A DNA stretch of 64,000 nucleotides from JAFALK01 sp042701975. Its GTDB lineage: Bacteria > Pseudomonadota > Gammaproteobacteria > Burkholderiales > Burkholderiaceae_C. A program made the translations under genes and the position numbers. Positions within the stretch are counted from its first letter, which is position 1, and every line of letters begins with the position of its first letter. The stretch lies in the NCBI GenBank assembly GCA_042701975.1, contig CP170561.1, forward strand, positions 1,364,001 to 1,428,000, in the 5' to 3' direction. The notes beneath the pieces are model-generated. The model was not told where the DNA came from and did not search any database. It saw nothing but the letters and a program-made list of their open reading frames with translations. Of the stretch, positions 26,649 through 35,548 are shown piece after piece.

Positions 26649-27929
26649 TCAGTGCCCGCAGTCGTCGCGGGCGATGCTGAGCAGGCGCTCGATTTCCTCG
26701 GGGTGCTCCTGCACATTGCGCTCATGCCAGCGCTTCACGCCCCACATCGTCACGGCCACGAGCAGGCCGAAGATGGTGATGGCGGTGTAGGTGGACAGGC
26801 CCATGCGGGTCATGCCCGTGTAGAGCGCGCCCAGGCCCAGGATGCAGGCCTGCTCGTTGAAGTTCTGCACGGCGATCGAGCGGCCCGAGCCCATCAGGTT
26901 GGCACCGCGATGCTGCAGCAGCGCGTTCATCGGCACGACCAGGTAGCCACACACCAGGCCCATGATGGCGAGGTAGGGCGCGGCCAGCCAGATGTTGTGA
27001 ACGGCGATCATGCCGATCAGCATGCAGCCCATCACGATGCCCAGCGGAATCACGCCCAAGGCGCGGTGCAGGCGCATGTAGACCGAAGCCACCACGGCGC
27101 CGATGGCCGTGCCCAGGGCGACGACGCCGCCCAGGTTGGAGGCCTGCGTCGTGCTGTAGGCCAGCGCGGCGGCGGCCCAGGGGAACAGAATGATGCGCAG
27201 ATTGCCCGAGGCGCCCCAGAACAGCGTGGTGGTGGCCAGCGAGATCTGGCCCAGCTTGTCGGCCCACAGGCGCGAGTTGCAGGCCGCGAAGTCGCGCACC
27301 AGCGCGGCCGGGCCGTGGGCGATCGGCTGCAGCGGCGCTTCGGTGCGCGGGATGTAGAGGTTGAAGATGGCGGCGATCACGTACAGCCCCACCAGGCTGG
27401 CGATGGCGGCCTGTGGGGCCGTGTCGATGCCGGTGTCGATGTAGGGCATGTCGATGGCCAGCAGGTGCGCCGACAGGTGCGGCCCGACCAGTTGCCCGCC
27501 CAGCACGATGCCCATGATGATCGAGAGGATGGTCAGCCCCTCGATCCAGCCGTTGGCCTTGACCAGCTGCGAAGGCGGCAGCAGCTCGGTCAGGATGCCG
27601 TACTTGGCCGGCGAGTAGGCCGCTGCGCCCAGGCCCACGATGGCGTAGGACAGCAGCGGGTGCGCGCCGAACAGCATCATCAGGCAGCCAACGACCTTGA
27701 TGAGGTTCGAATAGAACATCACCTTGCCCTTCGGCACCGCGTCGGCAAAAGCGCCGACAAAGGGCGCAAGCACCACATAAAAGAGCGCAAACATCGGCCC
27801 CAAGGCGGGAATCTGCCAGGGCGGCGAATGCGTCATCTTCAGCAGCTCGATCGCGCCGACGAGCAAGGCCTGATCCGCCAGCGAGCTGAAGAACTGCGCT
27901 GACATGATGGTGTAAAAGCCTTTTTTCAC
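26649..27929 (-). CDS. lplT: Lysophospholipid transporter LplT
   Basis: 426 residues, 12 predicted membrane segments, major facilitator superfamily. The start VKKGFYTIMSAQFFSSLADQ (GTG, 27929) matches the conserved N-terminus of LplT; an ATG at 27905 would remove the first part of helix 1. Other hallmarks are GAAAYSPAKYGILTELLPP and LGGVVALGTAIGA. LplT flips lyso-phospholipids across the inner membrane for reacylation by Aas, which is not encoded here. It is divergent from alr, an arrangement common in beta-proteobacteria. Confidence 0.92.
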   Translation of the reverse strand: MKKGFYTIMSAQFFSSLADQALLVGAIELLKMTHSPPWQIPALGPMFALFYVVLAPFVGAFADAVPKGKVMFYSNLIKVVGCLMMLFGAHPLLSYAIVGLGAAAYSPAKYGILTELLPPSQLVKANGWIEGLTILSIIMGIVLGGQLVGPHLSAHLLAIDMPYIDTGIDTAPQAAIASLVGLYVIAAIFNLYIPRTEAPLQPIAHGPAALVRDFAACNSRLWADKLGQISLATTTLFWGASGNLRIILFPWAAAALAYSTTQASNLGGVVALGTAIGAVVASVYMRLHRALGVIPLGIVMGCMLIGMIAVHNIWLAAPYLAIMGLVCGYLVVPMNALLQHRGANLMGSGRSIAVQNFNEQACILGLGALYTGMTRMGLSTYTAITIFGLLVAVTMWGVKRWHERNVQEHPEEIERLLSIARDDCGH

Positions 27930-28035
27930 TCTGTACTCATCGGTAACCGGGAAGCCGCCGGGTTTATAGCATGCGCTATTGTCAGTGCCCCGTCGGGTTC
28001 GCGCGGTTCGGTCGGGCTTGGCCGACAATTGCCGA

Positions 28036-29142
28036 ATGCCCCGTCCGATTGAAGCCGTCATCCATCCCGCCGCGCTGGCCCACAACCTGGCTCGCGCCCG
28101 CGCAAGCGCCCCGGACGCCAAGGTCTGGGCCGTGGTCAAGGCCAACGCCTATGGTCACGGTATCGAGAACGCCTTTCCCGGCCTGCGTGGCGCCGACGGC
28201 TTCGCCTGTATCGACCTGGACGAAGCCGCCCGACTGCGCGCCCTGGACTGGCGCGGGCCCATCCTGCTGCTGGAAGGCTGCTTCGAGACGCGCGACCTGG
28301 AGCTGTGCTCGCGCCTGAAGCTCTGGCACGCCGTGCACTGCGAGGAGCAGATCGACTGGCTGGCCATGCACAAGACGCACGAGCCGCACCGCGTGTTCCT
28401 CAAGCTCAACAGCGGCATGAACCGCCTGGGCTTCACGCCGCAGGCCTACCGCGCCGCCTGGACGCGCCTGAACGCGCTGCCGCAGGTCGAGGAAATCTCG
28501 TTGATGACGCATTTTTCCGATGCGGATTCCGACCGCTTCGGCCAGGACGGCATCACCCACCAGTTGGCCACCTTCGACGCCGCCACGCGCGACCTGCCGG
28601 GTGAGCGCTCGGTGTGCAACAGCGCCGCCACTCTGCGCCACGCCGAGCGCGCTGGCGGCGACTGGGTGCGCGCCGGCATCATGATCTACGGCGGCGTGCC
28701 CGACTACCCGGAACACGACGCCGCGCACTGGGACCTGCAGCCCGCCATGACGCTGAAATCGCGCGTCATCGGCCTGCAGCAGCTGCAGCCCGGCGACACG
28801 GTCGGCTACGGCAGCTCCTTCAAGGCCGAGCAGCCGCAGCGCATTGGCATCGTCGCCTGCGGTTATGCCGACGGCTATCCGCGCCACGTGCCCAGCGGCT
28901 CGCCAGTGCTGGTGAACGGCCGGCGCACCCACACCGTGGGCCGTGTCTCCATGGACATGCTGGCCATCGACCTGAGCGGCTTCCCCGACGTGGGCATGGG
29001 CGCAGAGGTGACGCTCTGGGGCCGCGGCCCGCACGGCTCGCTGCTGCCCATCGACGAAGTGGCGCGTGCCGCCGGCACCATCGGCTACGAGCTGATGTGC
29101 GCGTTGGCCCGGCGCGTGCCGGTGAGCGTCGAGAGTGTCTGA
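28036..29142 (+). CDS. alr: Alanine racemase
   Basis: 368 residues, full length. PLP-binding lysine K35 lies in AVVKANAYGHG; the substrate arginine and HFSDADS segments follow, and the catalytic tyrosine is in DTVGYGSSFKAE. C-terminal VNGRRTHTVGRVSMDMLAID and GYELMCALARRVP complete the fold. It makes D-Ala for peptidoglycan precursors. ATG 28036 is the usual family start. The next gene (arfB) begins 8 bases before its stop, so the two are coupled. Confidence 0.96.
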   Translation: MPRPIEAVIHPAALAHNLARARASAPDAKVWAVVKANAYGHGIENAFPGLRGADGFACIDLDEAARLRALDWRGPILLLEGCFETRDLELCSRLKLWHAVHCEEQIDWLAMHKTHEPHRVFLKLNSGMNRLGFTPQAYRAAWTRLNALPQVEEISLMTHFSDADSDRFGQDGITHQLATFDAATRDLPGERSVCNSAATLRHAERAGGDWVRAGIMIYGGVPDYPEHDAAHWDLQPAMTLKSRVIGLQQLQPGDTVGYGSSFKAEQPQRIGIVACGYADGYPRHVPSGSPVLVNGRRTHTVGRVSMDMLAIDLSGFPDVGMGAEVTLWGRGPHGSLLPIDEVARAAGTIGYELMCALARRVPVSVESV

Positions 29143-29542
29143 AGACTGGTCGCCCCTGGATGCGGAGCTCGAATTCACCTTCGTTCGCGCCCAGGGTGCA
29201 GGCGGCCAGAACGTCAACAAGGTGGCGAGCGCCGCCCACCTGCGCTTCGACATCCGCGCCGCGTCCAGCCTGCCCGAGCCTGTGAAGGAGCGCCTGCTCG
29301 CGCTGAACGATCAGCGCATCACCGCCGAGGGCGTTGTGGTCATCAAGGCCCAGGAGTACCGCAGCCAGGAGATGAACCGCGCCGAAGCCGTGCGCCGGCT
29401 CATCGAGCTGGTTCAGAGCGTCGCCCGCGTGCCGAAGAAGCGCCGGCCGACGCGGCCGACGCTGGCGTCGAAGAAGCGCCGGCTGGAGGGCAAGGCGGTG
29501 CGCAGCCAGATCAAGGCCGGCCGGGGGAAGGTCAGCGAGTAG
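29135..29542 (+). CDS. arfB: Alternative ribosome-rescue peptidyl-tRNA hydrolase ArfB
   Basis: 135 residues with the release-factor GGQ motif in AQGAGGQNVNKVASA at about residues 19-33 and the basic, flexible tail (KKRRPTRPTLASKKRRLEGK) that enters the empty mRNA channel. ArfB frees ribosomes stalled without a stop codon by hydrolysing peptidyl-tRNA. GTG 29135 overlaps alr by 8 bases. It converges on the EamA transporter with an 11-base tail overlap. Confidence 0.94.
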   Translation: MSEDWSPLDAELEFTFVRAQGAGGQNVNKVASAAHLRFDIRAASSLPEPVKERLLALNDQRITAEGVVVIKAQEYRSQEMNRAEAVRRLIELVQSVARVPKKRRPTRPTLASKKRRLEGKAVRSQIKAGRGKVSE

Positions 29543-30395
29543 CGATCCAGAGACTGGCCAGGCTCAGCCCCATGCCCACGAGCGACAGCACCGTCGGCCG
29601 CCAGCCCTCGAACAGGGCCGAGATCGCCAGGGCGATCACCGGGATCACCACGCTGGTCAGCGCCGCACCTGCCGGGCCGCGCGCCTGCGCCAGCTTGAAA
29701 TACAGCACGAAGGCCAGGACCGAGCCGAACACGGCCAGATAGCTCAGGCTACCGATGTAGGTCGGCGTCAGCGCGAAATGCAGGCCCGTGCCCGTGACCA
29801 GCGAGAGCAGCACGAGGAAGGCCGCGCCATAGCCCATGCTCCACGCCAGGACGGGCATCAGGGCCAAGCCGCGTCCGGTGAGCTTGAGGGTGAGCACATT
29901 GCCCACGCAGGCGGCCACGACCGCGGCGAGGCCGATCGTCAGCCCCCAGGCGGCGGTGGGCCGCGCGCCGGTGGCGGCGATCTCGGGCCAGAAGATCAGC
30001 ACGATGCCGGCCACGCCGCCGCAGGCCGCGAGCACGAAGCGCCGGCTCACGCCACGCTTGAAGAAGATCCAGCCCGACAGCGCGTTGCCGAACACCATCA
30101 GCGAGAACAGCACCGCGACCAGGCCCGAGGGGATGTGCCTCTCGGCCTCGTAGACCGACCAGTAGTTGCCGCTGTACTGCACGATGCCCGTGGCCGCCAT
30201 CAGCACATGGGCGCTGGCCGGCAGGCGCAGGCTCAGGCCCTGTCGCCAGGCCAGCGCGGCCAGGATGGCGGCCGCCAGCGCAAAGCGCCAGGCCACCGAG
30301 TTGAGCACCGGCACGCCCGAATCGAGCTGGAACATGATCACGTGCCAGGTGCTGGCCCAGATCAGCGTCGGGCCCCAGAACAGCCAACGTTGCAT
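29532..30395 (-). CDS. EamA/DMT-family transporter
   Basis: 287 residues, ten predicted helices in two EamA repeats, the drug/metabolite transporter superfamily (RhaT/RarD/YdcZ-like exporters). Typical features are the opening WGPTLIWASTWHVI and YLAVFGSVLAFVLYFKLAQA with a PVIALAISALFEGW end. The substrate cannot be predicted. It is transcribed just after a LysE-type exporter (5-base gap), so the two probably form a small export operon. Confidence 0.9.
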   Translation of the reverse strand: MQRWLFWGPTLIWASTWHVIMFQLDSGVPVLNSVAWRFALAAAILAALAWRQGLSLRLPASAHVLMAATGIVQYSGNYWSVYEAERHIPSGLVAVLFSLMVFGNALSGWIFFKRGVSRRFVLAACGGVAGIVLIFWPEIAATGARPTAAWGLTIGLAAVVAACVGNVLTLKLTGRGLALMPVLAWSMGYGAAFLVLLSLVTGTGLHFALTPTYIGSLSYLAVFGSVLAFVLYFKLAQARGPAGAALTSVVIPVIALAISALFEGWRPTVLSLVGMGLSLASLWIATR

Positions 30396-30400
30396 CGGGA

Positions 30401-31024
30401 TCAGCTGCTCTTGAAGCTGGCGAGCAAGGCCGCGGCACCCATGAAGAGCGAGCCGAAGACGCGGTTCATCACCTTCAGGTGGTGCTCGGAGCGCAGCGCC
30501 TTGAGCAGGCGCGAGGCCAGCAGGGTGTAGCCGGCCATGACAACGGCATCGGTGAAGGCCAGCGTGGCGGCGATGGTGCCGTACTGCGGCGCCAGCGCCG
30601 CATGCAGATCCAGGAACTGCGGCACCACGGCCAGCAAGAAGACCGTGCCCTTGGGGTTCACGGCATTGATGCCCCAGCCGCGCAGCACCAGCGCGCGGCG
30701 CGTGGCCAGACCGTCGTGCGTGCTGGCCGCCAGCGGCTTGGCCGGTGCGCGCCACTGCTGCAGGCCCAGCCACGCGAGGTAGGCGACGCCCGCCCACTTC
30801 ACCGCCGAGAACGCAATCGCTGAAGCCGCGATCAGCGCGCCCAGCCCCAGGCTCACGACCAGGATCTGGGTCAGGATGCCCAGGATCAGCCCGATCGTCA
30901 TGAAGTAGCCGCGCTTGAAGCCATGCGACAGCCCCGCGCTCATGGCCGCGACTGCACCTGCGCCAGGCGAGATGCTGATGGCCCAGGAGGCGGCGAAGAA
31001 GGTGAGCCAGACGGAGAAGTTCAT
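30401..31024 (-). CDS. LysE/RhtB-family amino acid exporter
   Basis: 207 residues with six hydrophobic segments and the family signatures ISISPGAGAVAAMSAGLSHG near residues 17-36 and GWGINAVNPKGTVFLLAVVP near 126-145. LysE/RhtB proteins export amino acids such as lysine, homoserine or threonine. ATG 31024 is the family start. It is followed after 5 bases by the EamA transporter. Confidence 0.92.
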   Translation of the reverse strand: MNFSVWLTFFAASWAISISPGAGAVAAMSAGLSHGFKRGYFMTIGLILGILTQILVVSLGLGALIAASAIAFSAVKWAGVAYLAWLGLQQWRAPAKPLAASTHDGLATRRALVLRGWGINAVNPKGTVFLLAVVPQFLDLHAALAPQYGTIAATLAFTDAVVMAGYTLLASRLLKALRSEHHLKVMNRVFGSLFMGAAALLASFKSS

Positions 31025-31040
31025 GGGGCAGGCCTGGAAC

Positions 31041-31064
31041 AAAAAAGCACCCAGGACGGGTGCT
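31041..31064 (-). terminator. Rho-independent terminator after the S9 peptidase gene
   Basis: Read on the minus strand, AGCACCC/GGGTGCT (stem 31046-31052 with 31058-31064, loop of 5) is followed by a run of T (31046-31041). It ends transcription of the S9 peptidase gene just before the lysE start. Confidence 0.85.
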
Positions 31065-31090
31065 GTTGTGGAGGGCTCCAGTGTAGCCGG

Positions 31091-31143
31091 GCTCCTCCTG
31101 TCAGGTCGTGTCAGGAGGAGCGATTGCGGGCCCGTCACGGGCC
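31091..31143. other. Two strong hairpins in the 3' region of the S9 peptidase gene
   Basis: GCTCCTCCTG (31091-31100) pairs perfectly with CAGGAGGAGC (31112-31121) around an 11-base loop; GGCCCG (31129-31134) pairs with CGGGCC (31138-31143) next to the stop codon. Neither has a U tract. They may protect the mRNA end or be a dispersed repeat; no second copy was noticed in this window. Confidence 0.5.
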
Positions 31144-31144
31144 A

Positions 31145-33325
31145 TCACAAACCCCATTGGTTCAGCATGAAGGCATAGACCTTGGCCCGCTCCTTGAGCG
31201 CATCGAAGCGCCCCGAGGCGCCGCCGTGACCGGCCGCGAGGTTGATGTCGAAGAGCAGCGGGTTGCGGTCGGTCTTGAGGGTGCGCAGCCGGGCCACGTA
31301 CTTGGCCGGCTCCCAGTAGGGCACCTGGCTGTCGTTGATGGCGGTGCGAGCCAGGATCGCCGGGTAGGCGCCGGGCTTGAGGTTGTCGTAGGGGCTGTAG
31401 GCGCGCATCCAGGCGTACTGCTCGGCGATCTTGGGGTTGCCCCACTCGATGAACTCTTCGGTTGTCAGCGGGATGGTCTCGTCGAGCATGGTGTTGATCA
31501 CATCGACGAAGGGCACCTCGGCGACCACGGCCTTGTAGAGGTCCGGCCGCAGGTTCACCACCGCGCCCATCAGCAGGCCGCCGGCGCTGCCGCCGTTGAT
31601 GATGAGCTTGTCGGGCGTGGTCCAGCCCTGCTGGATCAGGGTCTCGGAAGCGGCGACGAAGTCGGTGAAGGTGTTCATCTTCTTGGCCAGCTTGCCCTCC
31701 AGGTACCAGCGCCGGCCGAGGTCGCCGCCGCCGCGGATGTGGGCAATGGCCACGACCACGCCGCGGTCCAGCAGCGAGAGGTCGTTGGCGTTGAAGCGCG
31801 GATCGGAAGGGATGCCGTAGCTGCCGTAGCCGCGCAGCAGCAGCGGGCGCGGGCCTTCGCCGCGCAGGGCCTTGGCGTAGACGAGCGAGATCGGCACCTG
31901 AGTGCCGTCCTTGGCGGTGGCAAAGATCCGCTTGGACTCATAGCGCGCGGCCTCGTAGCCGATCACGGGCTGCTGCTTGCGCAAGCTGAGGCGGCTGCTG
32001 GCCAGGTCGTAGTCGTACACCGAAGCCGGCGTCGTCATCGACTGGTAGTTGAGCCGCAGCGTGTCGCTGTCGAACTCGCGGTTGTCACCGATCACGGCGG
32101 TGAATACGGGCTCGCTGAACGCGACGTCGCGGGCCGGGGCGCCGGGCTTCAGATGGGCCGGATCGTCATAGACGCGCAGCTTGACCGAGCCCTGCTCGCG
32201 CACCTGCAACACCAGGTGCTTCTTGAACACGGTGAAGCGCTCCAGCGCTGCGTCCTCGCGGTGCGCCAGCAGCTCCTGGGCCTTGGCGAGCTGGGCGGCC
32301 TGGAGCTGCAGCGTCTTGGGCAAGGGCAGCGCGACCAGCCGGAAGTTCGGGCCGCGGTCGTTGATGCGCAGGAACAGCCGGCCCTCGTGCATATCGGGGT
32401 CGTACTCGATGCCGGTGCGGCGCGGCAGCAGCACGGTCCAGGCGGACAGGGGCTTGTCGGCCGGCAGCAGGCGGTATTCGCGCGTGTCCTTGGCCACGCT
32501 GGCGATGACGAGGAAGCGCCGATCGGCCGTGCGGTCCACGCCGACGTTGTAGAGCTCGTCCTTCTCCTCGAACACCAACTCGTCGGGCTTGTCCGTGTCG
32601 AGCCGGTGGCGCCAGACCTGGTTGCGGCGGCGCGCCTCGTTGGAGGTCACATAGAACACCGTCTTGGAATCAGCCGCCCAGACGGCGCCCGAAGTGCGCT
32701 GGGCCGTCCAGGGCAGGTCCTGGCCGGTGGCGAGGTCCCGCACGCGCAGCTGGAAGTCGCGGTAGCCGGTTTCGTCGAAGGAGTAGAGCAGGCGCCGGCC
32801 GTCCGGGCTGGCCTGCGCGAGGTTGACCGCCAGGAACTTGCGGCCCTTGGCCATCTCGTTGAGGTCCAGCATCACCTGCTCGGGCGCATTGGCGTCATAG
32901 GCGCGCTGCTTGCCCTGCGCCGCGCGGCGCACGAAGAGCGGGTACTGGGCCCCTTCGAGCGTGCGCGTGCTGTACCACCAGGCACCCGCGCGTGCGGGCA
33001 CCCCCTCGTCGGCCTGCTTGATGCGACCGAGCATCTCGCCGTAGAGCTTTTCGCGCGTGGCCTCCAGCGGCTTGAACCACTGTGCCGTGTAGTCCGCCTC
33101 GGCCTGCAGATAGGCCATCACCTCAGGCTTGTCGCGCTCGCGCAGCCAGAAGTAGTCGTCGATGCGGCGGTCGCCGTGGACGGTCACGTCCTTGGGAATG
33201 CGGTTGGCGACGGGCGGATCGGCCACGGTCTGCGCCCAGCTCAGGCCGGCCATGGCAGCCATGGCGATCGGCAACAAGAAGCGCCCGATCCGGCGCTTTG
33301 CCCTGAGGTGCTGGAGAAGAATCAT
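31145..33325 (-). CDS. Prolyl oligopeptidase family peptidase (S9A, oligopeptidase B-like), exported
   Basis: 726 residues. An N-terminal signal-like segment (RFLLPIAMAAMAGLSWAQ) suggests a periplasmic enzyme. A seven-bladed propeller region is followed by the alpha/beta-hydrolase domain with catalytic Ser in NGGSAGGLLMG, Asp in INDSQVPYWEP and His in AGHGGASGR, all intact. The closest match by motif is PtrB, which cleaves short peptides after Arg or Lys. Its own terminator follows. Usual cytoplasmic PtrB lacks a signal, so this is the exported variant. Confidence 0.92.
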   Translation of the reverse strand: MILLQHLRAKRRIGRFLLPIAMAAMAGLSWAQTVADPPVANRIPKDVTVHGDRRIDDYFWLRERDKPEVMAYLQAEADYTAQWFKPLEATREKLYGEMLGRIKQADEGVPARAGAWWYSTRTLEGAQYPLFVRRAAQGKQRAYDANAPEQVMLDLNEMAKGRKFLAVNLAQASPDGRRLLYSFDETGYRDFQLRVRDLATGQDLPWTAQRTSGAVWAADSKTVFYVTSNEARRRNQVWRHRLDTDKPDELVFEEKDELYNVGVDRTADRRFLVIASVAKDTREYRLLPADKPLSAWTVLLPRRTGIEYDPDMHEGRLFLRINDRGPNFRLVALPLPKTLQLQAAQLAKAQELLAHREDAALERFTVFKKHLVLQVREQGSVKLRVYDDPAHLKPGAPARDVAFSEPVFTAVIGDNREFDSDTLRLNYQSMTTPASVYDYDLASSRLSLRKQQPVIGYEAARYESKRIFATAKDGTQVPISLVYAKALRGEGPRPLLLRGYGSYGIPSDPRFNANDLSLLDRGVVVAIAHIRGGGDLGRRWYLEGKLAKKMNTFTDFVAASETLIQQGWTTPDKLIINGGSAGGLLMGAVVNLRPDLYKAVVAEVPFVDVINTMLDETIPLTTEEFIEWGNPKIAEQYAWMRAYSPYDNLKPGAYPAILARTAINDSQVPYWEPAKYVARLRTLKTDRNPLLFDINLAAGHGGASGRFDALKERAKVYAFMLNQWGL

Positions 33326-33663
33326 GAGGCCTCCTTGCGCTGCGAGTGCAGTCGGTGGAGCGATTCTGTCGAGGGCAGGTGGGGTTGCCGCCCTGGTATA
33401 CCCTGCAACTCAAGCGATAGCTTGGCCAACTGCGCTACCAGCAGGTTCGGGACGATGGCGCCCGTTGCATCCATCAACCCGCTCACCATGCCGAAACGCG
33501 GAGCTGAACGTCAGCGGGCGAGCAAGAGGTCGGGCTCGAAGCGCTGAAGTTGATCAGGGATTCGCGCCAGCTTCAGGCTTCAGGAATAAGTTGACCGCAT
33601 GACACGCAGCAGCGGCTGTGGGAACTGACTGGGGCCATATCCAACGATCGCAAAACGGGTCGC
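33326..33663. other. 338-base intergenic region between hipA and S9 peptidase
   Basis: It holds the promoter of the S9 peptidase (minus strand) and the 3' end of the hipA transcript. A tandem GCTTCAG pair lies near 33570-33580. I see no convincing gene, terminator or attachment repeat. Base composition is more even than in the flanking core genes, which fits a junction of acquired DNA. Confidence 0.45.
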
Positions 33664-34905
33664 TCAGGAGCGCCTCTGCGCGTAGGCCATGCCGCTCTGC
33701 CAGATCGGCTCCATGCGCGCCAGCAGGTCGGCAGGTATTCGTGAATCCCCCTTCGCGTCGTCCAGCGTCTCCTGCATGGCCTGCGCAATGCGCTCAAGCA
33801 CCGGCGCTGGCCGCACCACGCCGCAGACCTCGGTGCCGAACCGAAGCAATTCTTCAAGCGTGGGGTAGGCCTTCGTGTGGTGCTTCCCAGCGAACAATTT
33901 CAGCGCCATCGTCCGATCCGTGTGTTCGTTGTCCCCCACATAGCGCGTGTAGGTGTAGACGGCGGTCGTCACGACGTCGAAGAGCGGCGAGAGCGAGGGC
34001 GCCTCATCGCGGCCATAGGTCACCGCGAAATTCTTCAAGTGGCCATCACCGTTTCGGACCATCACGCTCAATGCCACTTGCTCGAAGAAGCGGTGCAGGT
34101 TCTCGGGCGGAAGTTGCAGGTAGGTCAGCAGTTCTGCGATGCGTTGGTAGCTGCCGTGGTACTTGCGCTCCGATAGAACGTTGCGAACGCGAAGATTCAT
34201 CAGCGAGGCGATGTCCTCAAAGCCCAGGCGCTGCACGACGCCATCCGGGCCGGTTGCCAGATCGAATCGGTTAAGCACCAGCAACTGGCCGTCGTCGGAC
34301 AGGTCAAAACCGGGCGTAAGAATGCCCGCGCGCTTGGCCGCCGACAGGCACAAGAACTCGTTTGCCGCCAGGCCCGGGTAAATCGGCGAGGCGGCTTTGA
34401 CGATCAGCGAGGGAATCGGCACCGTTGCGCGATCAGGCAACATGATCTTGGGTTGCACGCCGGCAATACCAACCCCGGTGCTCAGGTACGCGGCCACCAA
34501 CTCATCGAAGGTCTCTTGGCTGAAGGGCAGAGACAGCAGCGTCTTGCGATCCATGTGCCGCGGGCTGGTCGGCGCCTCGGCGCCTGGCAGCGTGTAGCCC
34601 AAGCGCCCGATGCCGTTCTGGCCGACCATTGCCAACAGGTGCATGTGCTGCAACTGCGCTTTGGGGTACATCAGCGTCAAGCGCAAGAACAGATCGCCCT
34701 CAGGCAGGTTCTGGTCCATCACTGCGAACAGATCGCCGTCCTGCCAGGTGGGCTTGAGCTTGGCCGACATCAGCAATGCGATGCTTGGCTGGTCGGCTCT
34801 CGAGTCGCCGTAGCGATACTCGTAGATCGAGTGCTTCAGCAACTCGCCAGACGGCTTGCCATCGATGGCTACTTGGAGCTGAGGGATCTTCAGCGGTAGA
34901 GCCAT
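33664..34905 (-). CDS. HipA-family Ser/Thr kinase toxin (system 1)
   Basis: 413 residues. It has the HipA N-domain, then GVGIAGVQPKIMLPD (P-loop region, 144-158), AANEFLCLSAAKRAGI, VLNRFD, catalytic loop RNGDGHLKNFAV (D287, N292) and metal-binding LSPLFDVV (D310). HipA kinases phosphorylate aminoacyl-tRNA synthetases and halt growth. The serine that autophosphorylates E. coli HipA (S150) is replaced by glycine (G146) here. ATG 34905 overlaps the antitoxin stop by one base (TGATG); a GTG three bases earlier is possible. Codon use is less GC-biased than its neighbours, suggesting acquisition. Confidence 0.88.
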   Translation of the reverse strand: MALPLKIPQLQVAIDGKPSGELLKHSIYEYRYGDSRADQPSIALLMSAKLKPTWQDGDLFAVMDQNLPEGDLFLRLTLMYPKAQLQHMHLLAMVGQNGIGRLGYTLPGAEAPTSPRHMDRKTLLSLPFSQETFDELVAAYLSTGVGIAGVQPKIMLPDRATVPIPSLIVKAASPIYPGLAANEFLCLSAAKRAGILTPGFDLSDDGQLLVLNRFDLATGPDGVVQRLGFEDIASLMNLRVRNVLSERKYHGSYQRIAELLTYLQLPPENLHRFFEQVALSVMVRNGDGHLKNFAVTYGRDEAPSLSPLFDVVTTAVYTYTRYVGDNEHTDRTMALKLFAGKHHTKAYPTLEELLRFGTEVCGVVRPAPVLERIAQAMQETLDDAKGDSRIPADLLARMEPIWQSGMAYAQRRS

Positions 34906-35183
34906 CACTCGTCGTCCTCCCGCGTGCCAAAGCGCTCTTGGACTTGCTCCAGTGTGGGAAGGCCTAGCTTCTCCAGGCGCACGCGCAGCTTGAGCACCGA
35001 GAGCACAGCGAAGAGTGAGGCTACCGACGTGTCTTTACCGGCTTCGATGCGGTAGATCACGTCTCGCACGCGACCCGACTTGGTAGCGACCTCGGCAATG
35101 GACAACTTCGCTTCCAGTCGCGCCGCCTTGATGGCCTTGCCGAGCTCGGTTTGGAGTCGAATGGTGTCGTTCATGGAAGACAT
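34905..35183 (-). CDS. HipB-like XRE antitoxin (system 1)
   Basis: 92 residues. A Cro/CI-type helix-turn-helix spans about residues 11-65 (LGKAIKAARLEAKLSIAEVA, then TKSGRVRDVIYRIEAGKDTS), followed by a C-terminal tail ending REDDE that may contact the kinase. Antitoxins of this kind bind both operator and HipA. Two starts are possible, 35183 (MSSMND) and 35174 (MNDTIR); neither has a good ribosome site. It is directly coupled to the kinase gene. Confidence 0.85.
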   Translation of the reverse strand: MSSMNDTIRLQTELGKAIKAARLEAKLSIAEVATKSGRVRDVIYRIEAGKDTSVASLFAVLSVLKLRVRLEKLGLPTLEQVQERFGTREDDE

Positions 35184-35235
35184 TGTGAGGTTTGTTGCCT
35201 CGAATTGGTCAGGTGGCGTCGTGTATGAACGACAC
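35164..35235. repeat. 11-bp inverted repeat around the system 1 antitoxin start
   Basis: GTGTCGTTCAT (35164-35174) is the exact reverse complement of ATGAACGACAC (35225-35235), with 50 bases between. The first arm covers the alternative antitoxin start codon. The second arm sits in a local dyad, GTCGT-6-ACGAC (35218-35233). This could be the antitoxin operator; chance is possible for the local dyad but less so for an 11-bp match at this spacing. Confidence 0.45.
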
Positions 35236-35548
35236 AAATTGCGCAGAAACGCGCGGCGAATCGAATTCTCGTCTCCGCTGCGCTTTTCCCGAGCCTCCAC
35301 GAGCTGGGCGCGTCCAGGTCGCCGCGCTCGTTTGGCGCCGCCGCTTGCTGGCGCTCACTCGGTCAAATGGCCGATATCGCTGTTGCCGCGAAGGGTCCCC
35401 TGCCCATTCGATTCGCCCAGCTGTCCACTTGGTTCGACATCGACTCCTCTGTCATCGAGCAACCGAGGATGAGCGCGTTTGACCGGATCCTCGTCATGAG
35501 AATGACCGGCAACGAGATCCGCGAATTGCGTCTGACCAAGGCCACGCC
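35236..35548. other. Intergenic region upstream of system 1 antitoxin, no clear gene
   Basis: Roughly 310 bases of mixed composition. Short frames exist on both strands, such as a plus-strand 61-codon frame at 35367-35552, but none has a ribosome site, recognisable domain or clear codon bias. It probably carries the antitoxin promoter near 35240 and otherwise looks like remnant DNA next to a toxin-antitoxin module. Confidence 0.4.
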
